Shown here: positions 1 through 10,786 of the stretch, in pieces
How the letters are laid out: each line of letters starts with the position of its first letter
Numbering within the stretch: the stretch's first letter is position 1
Assembly: GCA_016647705.1 (NCBI GenBank)
Contig: CM028325.1
Coordinates: forward strand, 33,336,474 to 33,400,473
Source: Eucommia ulmoides
Lineage: Eukaryota; Streptophyta; Magnoliopsida; Garryales; Eucommiaceae
Length of the DNA: 64,000 nt
Reading direction: 5' to 3'
Program-made: the position numbers and the translations under genes
Notes under the pieces: model-generated
What the model was told of the DNA's origin: nothing
The model's input: the letters and a program-made list of their open reading frames with translations, nothing else
The model's database searches: none

Positions 1-770
1 CTGTTTCCAGATTTCAGTTTCATTTGCATTTGAATAATAGATTTTTGCTATTTTATTGCCTGAGTTTGCTATTTTATTTCTTGTGAATGAATATGTGCAC
101 TTCATAATTAGATTTTGGAAGGCTTCCAATGTCTTTTCCTCTGGTTGATGAACCAATTGTTGATTTGTTTTTGGTCCAAACCCGTTGATTCAACCAACGC
201 CAATGCCACTTTCTCCGTCTCCTATTTAATTTTAAACAAAATCAAGTATTAGTGTTTTAAAGGCAGTGTTTTGGAGCATAGTCGGCTCTGTTTGTTGTCT
301 TTTGTTCCCAAATTTCTATTTTTGTTCCCAGAAAATTGGAAATGGAAACAGAAATCGAGCAAAACATCTGTTTCTGTTCTGCCCCCATATTTTTAGAGAA
401 AATTTCTAGGAACTGAATATATTTGTTCCCAGATTTCTGTTTCGTTTCTAGGAATATAGATCAAATTGTGTGTTGTTCACAAATTTCAGAGTAAACTTCT
501 AGGAACAAAACAAAAACAATAGTGTGGTTCACAGATTTCTATTATAATAATTTATTTTATTTTTTATGTTTGAATATTCTCTATTTCACTTTTATTTTTA
601 TTTATTGGTCATTTCAATACCACAAATGCTTTTTGTCACCAAACGTAGAAATGGTAATGGCCATTTCAATACCATGTTTAATCCCTTTTGTCACCAAACA
701 TTGGAATGGTAATGGTCATTCCATTCCAATACCACTCATTTCATTCTATTCCGGCGTACTAAACGTAGCG
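1..770. mobile_element. PIF/Harbinger-like non-autonomous element, right end (left end unclear)
   Basis: The right end at 745-770 reads as the reverse complement of CGCTACGTTTAGTACGCC. This closely resembles the left terminus of the element at 61439 (CGCTACGTTTGGTATGC). It is followed by TAA (771-773), the 3-bp target preference of PIF/Harbinger elements. Inside, 290-520 carries repeats of a 'tttgttcccagatttct' type motif, also as in the 61-62 kb element. I found no left terminus, so it may start before the window or be composite. No transposase is visible. Confidence 0.5.
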
Positions 771-933
771 TAACAGAAAATGAAATATGGATAATAAGAA
801 TACCCTTTTTTTTTAAGCAAAATCATAGATTATCGAGATATATATATACAATATTCATGGACAAGAACCCAAAAAAAAATGATCAAATCGCAATGAAAGA
901 AAAAGAAGATAGAATTTGCCTGTGGGAAAATCA

Positions 934-1697
934 TCAGTCATCATAGGAAGAATGAGGAGCGGCAGTGCACCCAGTGTCGAAAGGATCCTCAGAACCACAG
1001 CAATGCCAGTACTGTAAAACTTTACCGGAATCCGGCGTGTTCATGGTGCCTCCGGTGTGTACACTCTCAAACTTCCTCTTCGTTTCTCCTGGACAATAGT
1101 AAAACAAGAGAATATGAATATCAAGAGCTTTGGGTAGTTAAAATTCAACCCGCTGTTTCGAATTTTAAGTCTCTTCTTGAATTTGCAGACTGTTTTTAGA
1201 ACAAAAGTAGTCACTTCTTCTCATTTTTATTTTCTTACATTCAGGCAATCGATTGGACTTCTGACCTAATTGAGCTTATCTACAGTTTTTTTTTATTCTT
1301 CAAAATGGATAATCTAAGATACTGATAATGCTTGAATAAGCTTGAGTATGGAAGAATTATCACACCAAACGATCGGCCACACAAGAAGAACTCCTAATTC
1401 AATGATAGCATGATTGCTGAAATGCTTACCGCCAAAATGGGCAGTGTGGTAACGGCAAGCGCGGGGGTGATTGAGAGAAGGATCGAACTGGTTTTTGCAA
1501 TTCTTGCAGGTTCTGAGCGCCGGAGCCGGATTCTCCGAGCATCGAATCGAGAGTTTTCCGTCACGCCATATTTCGAGATCAACAATGCGGTTCGGTCTGT
1601 AAAAGAGCTGAAATCGGCCATGAATTTTCGAACAGTGAAGGCGGAAGGGACCATTTATCGCCGGATACAACGAATTTGTACAGAGCTGGGCTACCAT
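934..1697 (-). CDS. Small CHORD-like Cys/His-rich protein (140 aa, two exons)
   Basis: Model: complement(join(934..1088,1430..1697)). Exon 1 starts at the first ATG after an in-frame TAA and ends G|gtaagc. Exon 2 follows tgtccag, and the split codon is Gly. The product is 140 residues. Its C-terminal half has an ordered metal-ligand pattern: C64-x2-C67, F71, H77, C81, YH at 83-84, then WHCC at about 120-123 and a GC...H pair near the end. This spacing resembles the CHORD zinc-binding module (C-x-C, C-x-YH, WSCC, C, H). I also believe this small protein is conserved across land plants as an uncharacterised, possibly organellar protein, but I cannot name it. The N-terminal 60 residues are basic and aromatic and could be a targeting region. 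Splice sites and open frame are clean, so it looks functional. A PIF-like element lies about 140 bp upstream. Confidence 0.82.
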
Positions 1698-1834
1698 CTC
1701 GCCTTATCGAGAAAAAACTAGGGTTTCGCCACTTGAGATTTTGATGAACAGAAGAGAAGAACAGCTGGGGGTGACTGGTGAAGTTAACCAAGGCAGACGT
1801 TGTACGCTGTACGCCCCCAACGAGTACTATACTA

Positions 1835-2046
1835 GGCCCGTTTTGTTACTGTTTTTATTCCCTGATTCGTGTTTTCGTTCCTAAAATTTTGTGATTAACG
1901 TATAAAAACAGATATAAATTTTAAGCAACTTCCAGGAATTGAACTTCGAAGAGTTTGTGTATAGGAGAGGTGTCCGTTTCTGTGTCCGACAATACCTCGA
2001 GAGATTAGTCTCCGCTGACAGGGTTACTCTGAAAAAAATAAAAAAA

Positions 2047-2092
<46 letters not shown>

Positions 2093-2460
2093 TTTAAGAA
2101 TAATTTAAAATTATTTTTTGAATTTCATAAAAAAAATTGAGAAACAGAAAATGTTAATTCCTATTTATTCCCACAAAATTATTTTTATTGCCACTCCGCT
2201 AACCTGCACCATTTAGTCGGTCATCACTATCCACTAGCTACCATTATCCCACCGATTACTATATATTTAAAGAAAAAAAATGTTACAACGAAGTATGTTT
2301 TTTGTTTCTGTTTTTATAAATTAACAATTTCAGAATAATGATCGTTACCAAATATATTTTTATTTTCGGAATAATACAAAAGAAACATTATTACACTTCA
2401 TTACATCTCAGTTTATTGAAAATAGAAACAGAAAAATAAACACACTAATCAAACGCCACC
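1835..2460. mobile_element. Small PIF-like TIR element (MITE)
   Basis: The left end GGCCCGTTTTGTTACTGTTT (1835) pairs with the reverse complement of the right end, GGTGGCGTTTGATTAGTG (2460). The 3-bp CTA flanks both sides (1832-1834 and 2461-2463). The interior is AT-rich with a (TA)n run near 2050-2088 and has no coding capacity. It lies just upstream of the CHORD-like gene's start, so it may overlap that promoter region. The CTA duplication differs from the usual TWA of PIF elements, so the class is uncertain. Confidence 0.5.
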
Positions 2461-2463
2461 CTA

Positions 2464-3473
2464 GTATCCCGCGCTAACATACACACGCCGATTTGTGAAA
2501 AATGCAATTTTAATTGGGTACCCAAAACCCACTATTTTTTATTTTTATACCCACTTTTACTTTTTTTTTTTAATGAAAACTAAAAATATTTTTTTATCAC
2601 GAAAATGCCCCTAATTAATTTTTAGATAATAAATACTAGTCACCACAGTAAATATTTATTAATCACCGTCAACACCAAAGCAAATATTTACTACCATAAT
2701 CGTCACCACTACAACAAATACTCTTATCACTGTCATCACCATAACAAATATTTCTATTACCACCGCCGCCACCACAATAAAAAATTTACTAGCATCATTG
2801 TCACAAACACAATAAATATTTCATCACAAACACAATAAATATTCTCATTACCACCACTAGTACAGCAAAAAATCGCAATCACTGCCGCCAACCAACAACA
2901 AATATTCGTTATCACTATTGCCACTACCACAATAAACATTTCATATCATCATTGCTATCACGACAAAAAAAAAAAAAAAAAATCATTGCTATTATTATCA
3001 CTACCAAATAAAACAATTTACTACCATCACCACTGCTACCACAGTAAATATTCATCGGCACCACCACCACAATCACTATCAATATTTACTGTCATCGCTA
3101 CAAACAAAATAGATATTCATCATCCACCGCCTCATCAAATATTTATCACAACTATTACATTAATTCATATCACAGCTACTACCACAGTAAATGTGCATCA
3201 CAACATCAAATAATAAAAAATCAACAACAAATTTCAATAAATTACAATCAAATATTACCGTAAATTTCAAAATCAAAATTAATATTAACAGTAAATTTTA
3301 GATAATGTAGTGGCCTTGATTAGTCTAAATAGAGAAAGGGGGGGGGGAAGAAATGGCGTGGTGGCGGCTGTGATTTGTTTAGAGAGAAAAAGAAAGACGT
3401 GATCTAGGCATTCAATAACAGTATCGCCGATGGCCACCATCGATATGTGGTGGTCGTCGTGATTTGAGAGAGA

Positions 3474-3511
<38 letters not shown>

Positions 3512-4252
3512 TGACAATCTGGCCTTAAATGTCCAGATCAGAGTCGTGCACTGCCAGATCTGGTGGCAGCAGCCTAGATCTGATCATTCAAGGCCAAATC
3601 ATCGATAGGCTCCACTAAATATATGGTGGTGGCCATGATTTTTTTAGAGAGAGAAAAAAATGAGAGAGGGCCAATGATCTGACCTTGAACGACCAAATCT
3701 AGGTTATTCACGGTTAGATCGCCAATGGCCACCCTCGGACCTGTGTTGGTGGCCGTGATTTGTCAAACGGAGAGAGAGAAACATTGTTTCAACTACATCG
3801 AAGATTCATCAGATAGTGATGGTGGTGCGAGAGTGACGTAATGTGGTGGTAACATTTTTTCTTTTCACCGGACGTAGTCCATTGACAACCACCATCGGCA
3901 TTGTGGTGTCACCGTAGAGAGAGAGCAAAAGTGAATCGGTGATGTAATTTATCCTTTATTCTACTCCTTTCGGGAGGGTAATTCAGGAATTAAAATTTTA
4001 TATTTTTTTTTATATAAATAGTGTTTCGTTAAAAAATAAATAAAGACTGGTCAATTCTAATTTTTCTTTTGAAAATATCTTCAGATATTCCTTGTGAAAA
4101 TACCGAACTACCCGCCGAATAGAATTCCCCGTCCGTACTTACTGTCGTCTTTTTCAAAGCCCTAGATTTGTTGAGAGTGTTTCGTCTTAATCAACTTCCG
4201 ATCACTTCTTCCCGGAAGAAGAAAGCGATCGAATTTGACGAACAGTGATTGA
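2464..4252. other. Non-coding low-complexity stretch with microsatellites
   Basis: 2640-3240 is a degenerate array of 'accatcaccacaaaatatt'-like CAC/CAT-rich units. Short open frames here are low-complexity artefacts. 3330-3930 repeats variants of 'ggtggccgtgatttg' and 'gatctgg..' with a (GA)n tract at about 3465-3507. It may be a decayed transposon, but I found no convincing termini. About 4100-4252 should hold the EAF promoter and 5' UTR; I see no confident TATA box. Confidence 0.5.
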
Positions 4253-4380
4253 ATGATGGTTGGCAGCAACAGCACCAAAGAGCCGAGCACTGCTCCTAAG
4301 GCGGATCGATGGTACAACCTAACCCTAGGTTCTTCCTTCAAGGATCACCATTCCTCCTCCAAATTCTGCACCTTACGATG

Positions 4381-4422
<42 letters not shown>

Positions 4423-5690
4423 AATACAGATGTAGAATTGCTCGGTACTTGGTTGTGGTTTTATCGTTGTTTTTTGCTGTTTTGCAGATGAATTTAAGCC
4501 TGCTTCAATCGATAAGAATCAGCCTGGAACATTGCACAAGAACAAGGACAACAGAGTCACCGTCGAATTCCACAACAACCAGCCTGGAAAACCTAAGGTG
4601 ACATTTCAAGGTAGTAGCGAGGATTACAAGGAAAACGATGCTGTTCTGTTCTTCGACGGTGAGAAATTCCGACTGGAGCGTTTGCACCGCGCCGTCAAGA
4701 GCTTGAGGCATGTTCGGGAAACCGGTGAATCTGTGGCCGGCGCTGCATCAGCCGGACCGAGTGCGGAGGCCAGTTCGCCGCCGGTAGGGAAGGGACCTAA
4801 GTTCCCGTCATCGAATAAAGCCCTTCATCCTGCGATGCAGGTGAGTTTTTGATTTCAACAAGCTAATTTCAATTCTATATTTTCCATACTTCGAGCAGGA
4901 TATCAACTCAATTGGAATAATTTGATCTTTCGTATCAGAGTGCCTTCAAATTGTTTGGATTTCATATTCAGCAATTGATTCACCAGAACTTCATAAATGA
5001 ATCATAAATCTCATTTAGGTCACTCCAATCTTCCTCAACCTTTATGTGCCTGTGCAGGTCGAGGTGGAGCGAATTGAAATTGGCGATTTCAAAACTGCAG
5101 GTTCATTTCATTGGCTTTTGCCCATTCACATCTTGTAATTTCATAACGATGATCATCTACTAATCTTTAAAATTCTTCATCTTCCTCCAGATCCAAAACC
5201 TAGAAATGAGAAGGTGATCGACTATCCTCCATCAGTTCCTCCAAACCCACCTAATTCGTCGCCAGACCTAAAAAACGACGAGTTGGAAGAACAATTGGAT
5301 ATCATGAATGATGACATGGACATGGACGATATTGGCGAGGCACCACCACCACCACAACCCCCCATTAACGTGAATCATTTTGAGAGAGAGCACAACAATA
5401 CCGGTATTGACATTAACATCCCACATCAAGATGATATGGACGATGAGATTGCTGATGTGGATGTAAGCGATGATGAAGCTGATAAAGGCCCTAATGCTGC
5501 CGAGGCCCTTAGGGCACAGGTGAATGCAGAGGAGGGAAGAGAGGAGCAAACTTCAAGCTCGAGCGATAGCAGCGGCAGCGAGAGCAGCGGTGGCAGCAGC
5601 AGCAGCGCGAGTGGCAGCAGCAGTGATAGCGAAAGCAGTGAGGGCGAGGGTGAGGGCGATGGCGATGGCGATTCAGTAAATTCGATATGA
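4253..5690 (+). CDS. EAF: EAF-type RNA polymerase II transcription elongation factor (340 aa, four exons)
   Basis: Model: join(4253..4379,4488..4840,5058..5100,5191..5690), all GT-AG, with codons split cleanly at junctions 1 and 3. Two in-frame ATGs open the frame; the first is used here. Residues about 18-125 form the EAF N-terminal domain: WYNLTLGSSF, then YEFKPASID across the first junction, then VTVEF, KPKVTFQG, DAVLFFDGE, FRLERLHRAVKSLRH. In animals this domain binds ELL and stimulates elongation within the super elongation complex; plants keep an EAF homolog. The C-terminus is acidic and serine-rich (DEIADVDVSDDEADKG, then long Ser/Gly/Asp/Glu runs), like EAF transactivation tails. It ends tail to tail with ClpP3-A. 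Its last 260 coding bases recur as a broken copy at 13216. Intron 1 begins with a (CT)n microsatellite right after the donor. Confidence 0.93.
4383..4421. repeat. (CT)n microsatellite directly after the EAF intron-1 donor
   Basis: About 19 CT dinucleotides begin 3 bp after the GT of the intron-1 donor (4380), inside a 108-bp intron. Length changes here would alter a very short intron close to the donor. Confidence 0.95.
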
Positions 5691-5735
5691 TAAATTAAGA
5701 TTTTTTTCCCACTTGGGTAGCGTTTGGCAGCGCAA

Positions 5736-6010
5736 AATTCAAACCTCGAAATTGAAATTGAAAGTGAATGCATGCGTTCATTTGTAATTCCAATTCCAAT
5801 GCTCCAATTTCACAAAACCAAATGCTGCTGTAAGGTAAACCCCTATTGGGAAGGAACAATTGTTATTTTATGTCTAAATTCAAACCTCGGAATTGGAATT
5901 GAAAGTGAATGCATGCGTTCATTTGTAATTCCAATTCCGATGCTCCAATTTCACAAAAACCAAATGCTGCTGTAAGGTAAAACCCTATTGGGAAGGAGCC
6001 ATTGTTTTTT
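5736..6010. repeat. Tandem duplication of about 140 bp in the EAF 3' flank
   Basis: Two near-identical units, about 5736-5876 and 5877-6010, share landmarks such as 'aattcaaacctcg', 'gaatgcatgcgttcattt' and 'ccctattgggaagga'. The corresponding flank of the broken EAF copy (13490-13630) has a single, shortened unit. The second unit therefore probably arose on the left side after the larger duplication, or was lost on the right. Confidence 0.85.
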
Positions 6011-6150
6011 AATGTAGAAGAATTGGAACAGAGAAATTTAACTATTGATAATAAAGACTCAGGAAATTCCAATTCACATTTTTTCACATGTTTCTTGTTG
6101 GACAAAAATTCTTTATATTTTGGCCAGTGGGAGAAAAAAGGGGGAATGTC

Positions 6151-6312
6151 TTAATCTAGAGCGGTTTTTTCCTCTTGCTGTTCATCGCCAATTTTAGAAA
6201 CATTACTTTAGAGGGACGGTCCTCTATGTTGTACTTCTTAGGACTTCATGAATGCGTAATCCTCTAGCCGGCGGTGGAACTGCAGGTTCAAAAATGGGTG
6301 CAACTAATCTTG
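6151..6312 (-). pseudogene. Broken 3' end of a ClpP3 gene (duplicate of ClpP3-A exon 5)
   Basis: On the minus strand this matches the last part of ClpP3-A exon 5 (13767-13957), including the stop, the Glu/Lys-rich tail and the segment encoding LVAPI. It has several substitutions and a deletion of about 14 bp relative to ClpP3-A. The match ends abruptly at 'aatcttg', where the LTR element starts. It lacks all catalytic exons and cannot encode a protease. Confidence 0.88.
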
Positions 6313-6315
6313 TAT

Positions 6316-6980
6316 TGGTTCGAATCACTGTCACATGGCCCTCATCATCAATCATGCGCCCTATGCGTGACACCGAATAGACCACACCTTCGATGGTCAG
6401 TCATAAAAGTGAACTTAGGCACAAAGATTGGTGCACGTGAAGCTGCACCCAAGACCCGACCAAGCAACTATGTCGGGTGCTACTACTCCTGAATTGAAGG
6501 ACGACCGCCTTCCCAACTCGGGACACCAAGTTGGAGGACCCAGCCACACTATCACGAGTGTGGTCATAGACCCCGAGCTGTGCTTGGCAACCACTACGTC
6601 CGCTCGGGAACAGTTGTAACAGCCGGCTCTTATTTAGAAAAAAGCAATTACGGTTCTGGAAATAATGGTCCATTACTCCATATTCGACAATATCAGCAAC
6701 ATTAATGGGAATGAACAGAGATTTATGGGAAACTTGCCAAACAAGTCTCTCATCTTCTATAAAATACTACATGGGAGGCTTAGTTAGGTACGCACATTTT
6801 TTTTCTAGTCAATATTTTGCCAAATTTTTAACGAAAAAAATACTATGGATTCTCACATCGAAGGTGTAATGACTGTGGATCTACCCGCGATGTATTGTTT
6901 TGCAGGAACAAAATAGGAAGATCATCCATTCTGAATTCCAAAGCACCAGTCTTGATGAACTTGATTTTGGTTTCATCAGA
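6316..6980 (+). repeat. Left LTR of the gypsy-like element
   Basis: About 665 bp, matching 10425-13211 after removal of the nested insertion. It includes 'cttctataaaatactacatggg' near 6753, a plausible TATA region, and ends at 'catcaga' just before the TTGGCACC leader. Exact 5' and 3' ends are uncertain by a few bases. Confidence 0.65.
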
Positions 6981-7079
6981 TTGGCACCGTATGTGGAAAA
7001 TCGGTTAATTTCTCAAAGCTTGAAAAAATTATTTTGAGATCAGGGATAACGACGAATGAGTAAGAAGATGAAAGGTAGT

Positions 7080-8700
7080 CACTCAGTACGTCCGAACCTG
7101 ATATTTGTGCATCCGGAGAATCGTGCTCACTTATTATGGAGTTAATGAGTGAGATATATGACTTTTCATAGAACGTACAAAAGTTGGCCAGCCAAAACCA
7201 ATTGCCTTAGTCACCGCCAGTCCTATGGGAGTATGTACTGCCCTACAACGAGGTGCAAGCAATTGTGGACGAAGGACGAAGGTTGCAGCTGGAATGACGC
7301 TTTGAAGAGGAGCAACGCGACCTCCGATGTGAGTTGGAAAGGATGAGAAGAAAAAGAGATGAATTGCGGTGCGAGGACTTGCACAGTCGTTGAGAGCTTG
7401 AGGCACCACCGTTTGGGAGGGCGCCTAGTGTGCACTTGCGACTCAAACCCCCCATTCCGTGTGCTCGAACAGAAGAAAGAAGAAGCAATAGGAAGAGAAA
7501 AATGGGCCGGACTCACCGTCTTTCTTGGTCTCATCACCTTTAGACTCTTGTACGATCGCCTCGGGAACATAGTTGTTGATATCTTGCTCAAGCTCAGGAT
7601 CGGCGTTGAAAACTCGGTCCTCATTAATAGGAGACTCTAGAATGGGCGCTTCAAAATAAAGATAAAACGAGCCCATTAAGAGGAAATCAATATGCCTCTT
7701 AGCCGCTAGAATCTCCGATAGAGTTTCAATGTCGACCGATTTGATTGGGCTCAACTTTGGAGCTTTATTCGGGATAACTGTTAGAAGAAGAGAAGCAATG
7801 AAGAAATAAAGTTTCGTTAAAAATGAATGTCGGTACAATGATCAAAGAGACAACAATCAAAATAAAAAAGGAAAGATTGGGATGAGTCAGGCCTACCAGG
7901 AACTCTACACCAGGTAGGGACTGGAAAGACCATCTCTTCCCAGACAGGAAGCTCCCAGTCCCCGCTTACGTGCAGCCATCGGTTCTTCCACCCTTGTTGT
8001 TGTCGGGGCAGTCAAGCACTAACTTTATGCACTTTTGCCTCGTCCAAAAGTACCACCAGCTATAGTTGGGCTTCACGATCTTTCTACACATGTAGAAGTA
8101 AAGTAAAGGATCAAAGAGACTATGGGGGTAATACCATTCTTAAGGCACAAATATAAACCCAACCATTGACTTACAAGAGTTGGGGACTCGCTGGATAGGG
8201 GCAGAAGTTCATCCTATGAATAATCTCTCTGAGAAAAAAGTGAAGGGTGAACAGAACCCCACCAATGAGGGCATCCGTGTAAGAGGATATTTTACCCAGT
8301 ACATTTCGGTGAGCCCAAACTCTCGGATCAAGGAGAGATAACTACACCTCAGGGAATGGAATAGAGTCTTTCTCATACATCTTAAGGAGATTATCCTTGT
8401 CGATGTAGCTACTAGTCATCTAATTGACTTCAGCTCGGGCTGGAAGGCAACCCCAACGGGGATCAGGCTTTATCAGCATTACAAGCTGGAGGAATCGGAG
8501 AAGGCCCTCCAACTGTGGCTGAGGCCATTCTGTAGAAGCCTCGGGGTTAGGTCTAACGGTGGTCCTAACCCCCCCCCCCCACCCCACCCCCACCCTAGAA
8601 TGAGACATCAAAATGTTCACCCTGGCACCCAAAATGGGAAACCAGTGTCGGAGATCCTGCCAGATCATTATCGTCACTAGGGACACTACTAAACCAATTG
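7080..8700. pseudogene. Gag-like (sense) and Transposase_28-like (antisense) remnants in the gypsy interior
   Basis: In sense, about 7270-7480 gives FEEEQRDLRCELERMRRKRD, a charged coiled-coil like the gag start of Tat-lineage elements, with stops. In antisense, about 8100-7880 gives WWYFWTRQKCIKLVLDCP, and after a frameshift GWKNRWLHVSGDWELP. This is the pattern of the plant 'putative gypsy-type transposon' domain (Transposase_28) often encoded as an additional ORF. Both are broken by frameshifts. Opposite orientation of an additional ORF to gag is known in some Tat-lineage elements. Confidence 0.5.
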
Positions 8701-9126
8701 GCCAATTTTGATGAACTATGGCGTTTGGACATCACCTGAGAAAATATCAAAAAATGAGAAGGAAAGACAAAAGATTTGACTGAAACCCACTACAACGTTA
8801 AGGCGCTCAATCCAGAAAACGCAACTACAAGGGTGAAGTGAGCTACTGCAATGATAGAATCAACGTAAATAAAAATTGAAACATAATTTCTGGATTAAAG
8901 ACATTGAAAGCACTCCATGTGAAGTGAAGGGTCATTGGAATAAACGAAGCTCAAAAGGAACCAACAAAAAAACATCGTAGGAAATGGAAAATGTTGAGGT
9001 ATCAGGGGTAACCCAAATGTAAGGCAACCCTGTTATTTATATAGGGCGCATCCACGTGACGATCATGCTAATTGTTGCCTAGGTAGACAAGGTGATGTGC
9101 CTTGTCAAATCATCCCAAAACATTAA

Positions 9127-10228
9127 CGGCATGTTTGGTTGGATGGAATCGAGGGCGGAATGGAATCGCATTCCGCCCTCGATTCCTATTCCGTTGTTTG
9201 GTTCTCTAATGGAATCACTTTTGGAATGAAATTGGATGGAATGTGATTCCATTTGAGATGGGATGGAATGAGATTCCAACCCAATGGAATCAATATCTTA
9301 AATTACATGATAGTCCTTGTAATTAAGCCTTTGAAAATTGAGAACAAAAACAGAAATTAGAGAACATAAATTGAAATTAGAGAACGGAAAGTTGGGAATA
9401 GAAATAGAAAATTGAGAACAAAAAATTGAGAACAGAAACTGAAAATTGAGAATAGAAACAGAAAATTGAAAACATAAACTGAAAATTGAGAACAAAAATA
9501 GAAAATTAGAGAACAAGAAATTGAGAATATAAACTAAAAATTGAGAACAAAAACATAAAATTAAAGAATAGAAAATTGAGAATATAAACTGAAAATTGAG
9601 AACAAAAACATAAAATTAGAGAACTGAAAATTGAAAACGAAAATTGAAAATTGAGAACAAAAACATAAAATTAGATAATAAAAATTGAAAATTGAGAACA
9701 AAAATAGAAAATTGAGAATAAAAATATAAAATTAGATAATAGAAAATTGAGAACAGAAACCGAAAATTGAGAATAAAAACAGAAAATTGAGAACAAAAAT
9801 AAAAAATTGAGAACAAAAAATAGAAAATTAGAGAACGAAAAATTGAAAAAGGAAACTGAAAATTGAGAACAAAAACAGAAATTAAATAATAGAAACTGAA
9901 AATTGAGAACAAAAATAGAAATTATAGAACAAAAACTTAAAATTGAGTTGAATAGTGAAATATAATAAAATGAGGAAGTGAATAGAATAGTAAAATATAA
10001 TAAAATTTTATTATAACCAACCAAGAAAATAATGGAATAATAATTTTATAAGGGCAAATGAAAATTTTACTATATTTCACTATTCTATTCTTTCTTTCAT
10101 TCCATACCAATCAAACAAGATAATGGAATAGTGATTCCATTCACAATTCCATTCCATTCTTTTTCTCATTCCATTACTTCTTCCATTCCATTCCACCCTC
10201 ATTCCATTCCGTCCAACCAAACATGCCG
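9127..10228. mobile_element. PIF/Harbinger-like non-autonomous element, copy 1 (1102 bp)
   Basis: Termini CGGCATGTTTGGTTGGATGG and, as reverse complement, CGGCATGTTTGGTTGGACGG form near-perfect TIRs. A TAA 3-bp duplication flanks it exactly (9124-9126 and 10229-10231). The interior (9340-9950) is an array of 'gaacaaaaacagaaaattga' units. Open frames through the array (Phe/Ser/Leu/Cys-rich) are repeat artefacts. A second copy with the same TIRs is at 57246-58332. It is nested in the gypsy-like element. Confidence 0.88.
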
Positions 10229-10786
10229 TAAATATCTGACGTGCTTTAGGCACGAAATACAAAGCGTCATATATTTAAAATTCTAATTGGGCGCTATATT
10301 CGAGAAGAGACCATTTTGGTTCTACGCTGAGCTAGAATCCCAAGAGTGACATTCCTGCTCGTATTCCTGAATATATTGTCTTGTATGCACGGGAATAGAG
10401 GGTATCTGATAAGGAGGAATCAAGTTGGGTTTGAATCTATGCCACGTGCCCCTTATCATTAGTCATACACCTCATGAGTGACACCAAACATACCATACCT
10501 GTGATGGTTAGTCATAAATGTTAACCTTGGCGCAAAGATTAGTGCCCGGAATGTTTTACGCAAGACCCAACCAAGTGCCTATGCCGAGTGCTACTACTCC
10601 GAGCCGAAGGACCACGACCGTCATCCCAAATCGAGACAACAAGTTAAAGGCCTAAACCACATTATCCCAAGTGTGGTCATCAACGCTCGAGGTGCGATTG
10701 CCCATCATCGCTTCCACTCGTGAATAGTTGTAACGACCTCATCTTATTTAGGAAAGAGCAGTAACTGCCCATTACTCTAAATCCTA

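Noticed and set aside
2515-4065. TIR element bounded by 'aattttaattgg' and its complement
   Set aside because: The inverted match is short and AT-rich, with no TSD; too weak to call.
5426-5773. Antisense frame rich in Ser/Leu/Pro
   Set aside because: Shadow of the Ser/Gly/Glu-coding tail of EAF.
9298-10024. Overlapping Phe/Ser/Cys-rich frames (also 57428-58127)
   Set aside because: Translations of the 'gaacaaaaacagaaaattga' array in the PIF-like element; they resemble membrane proteins only because the repeat encodes Phe and Leu.
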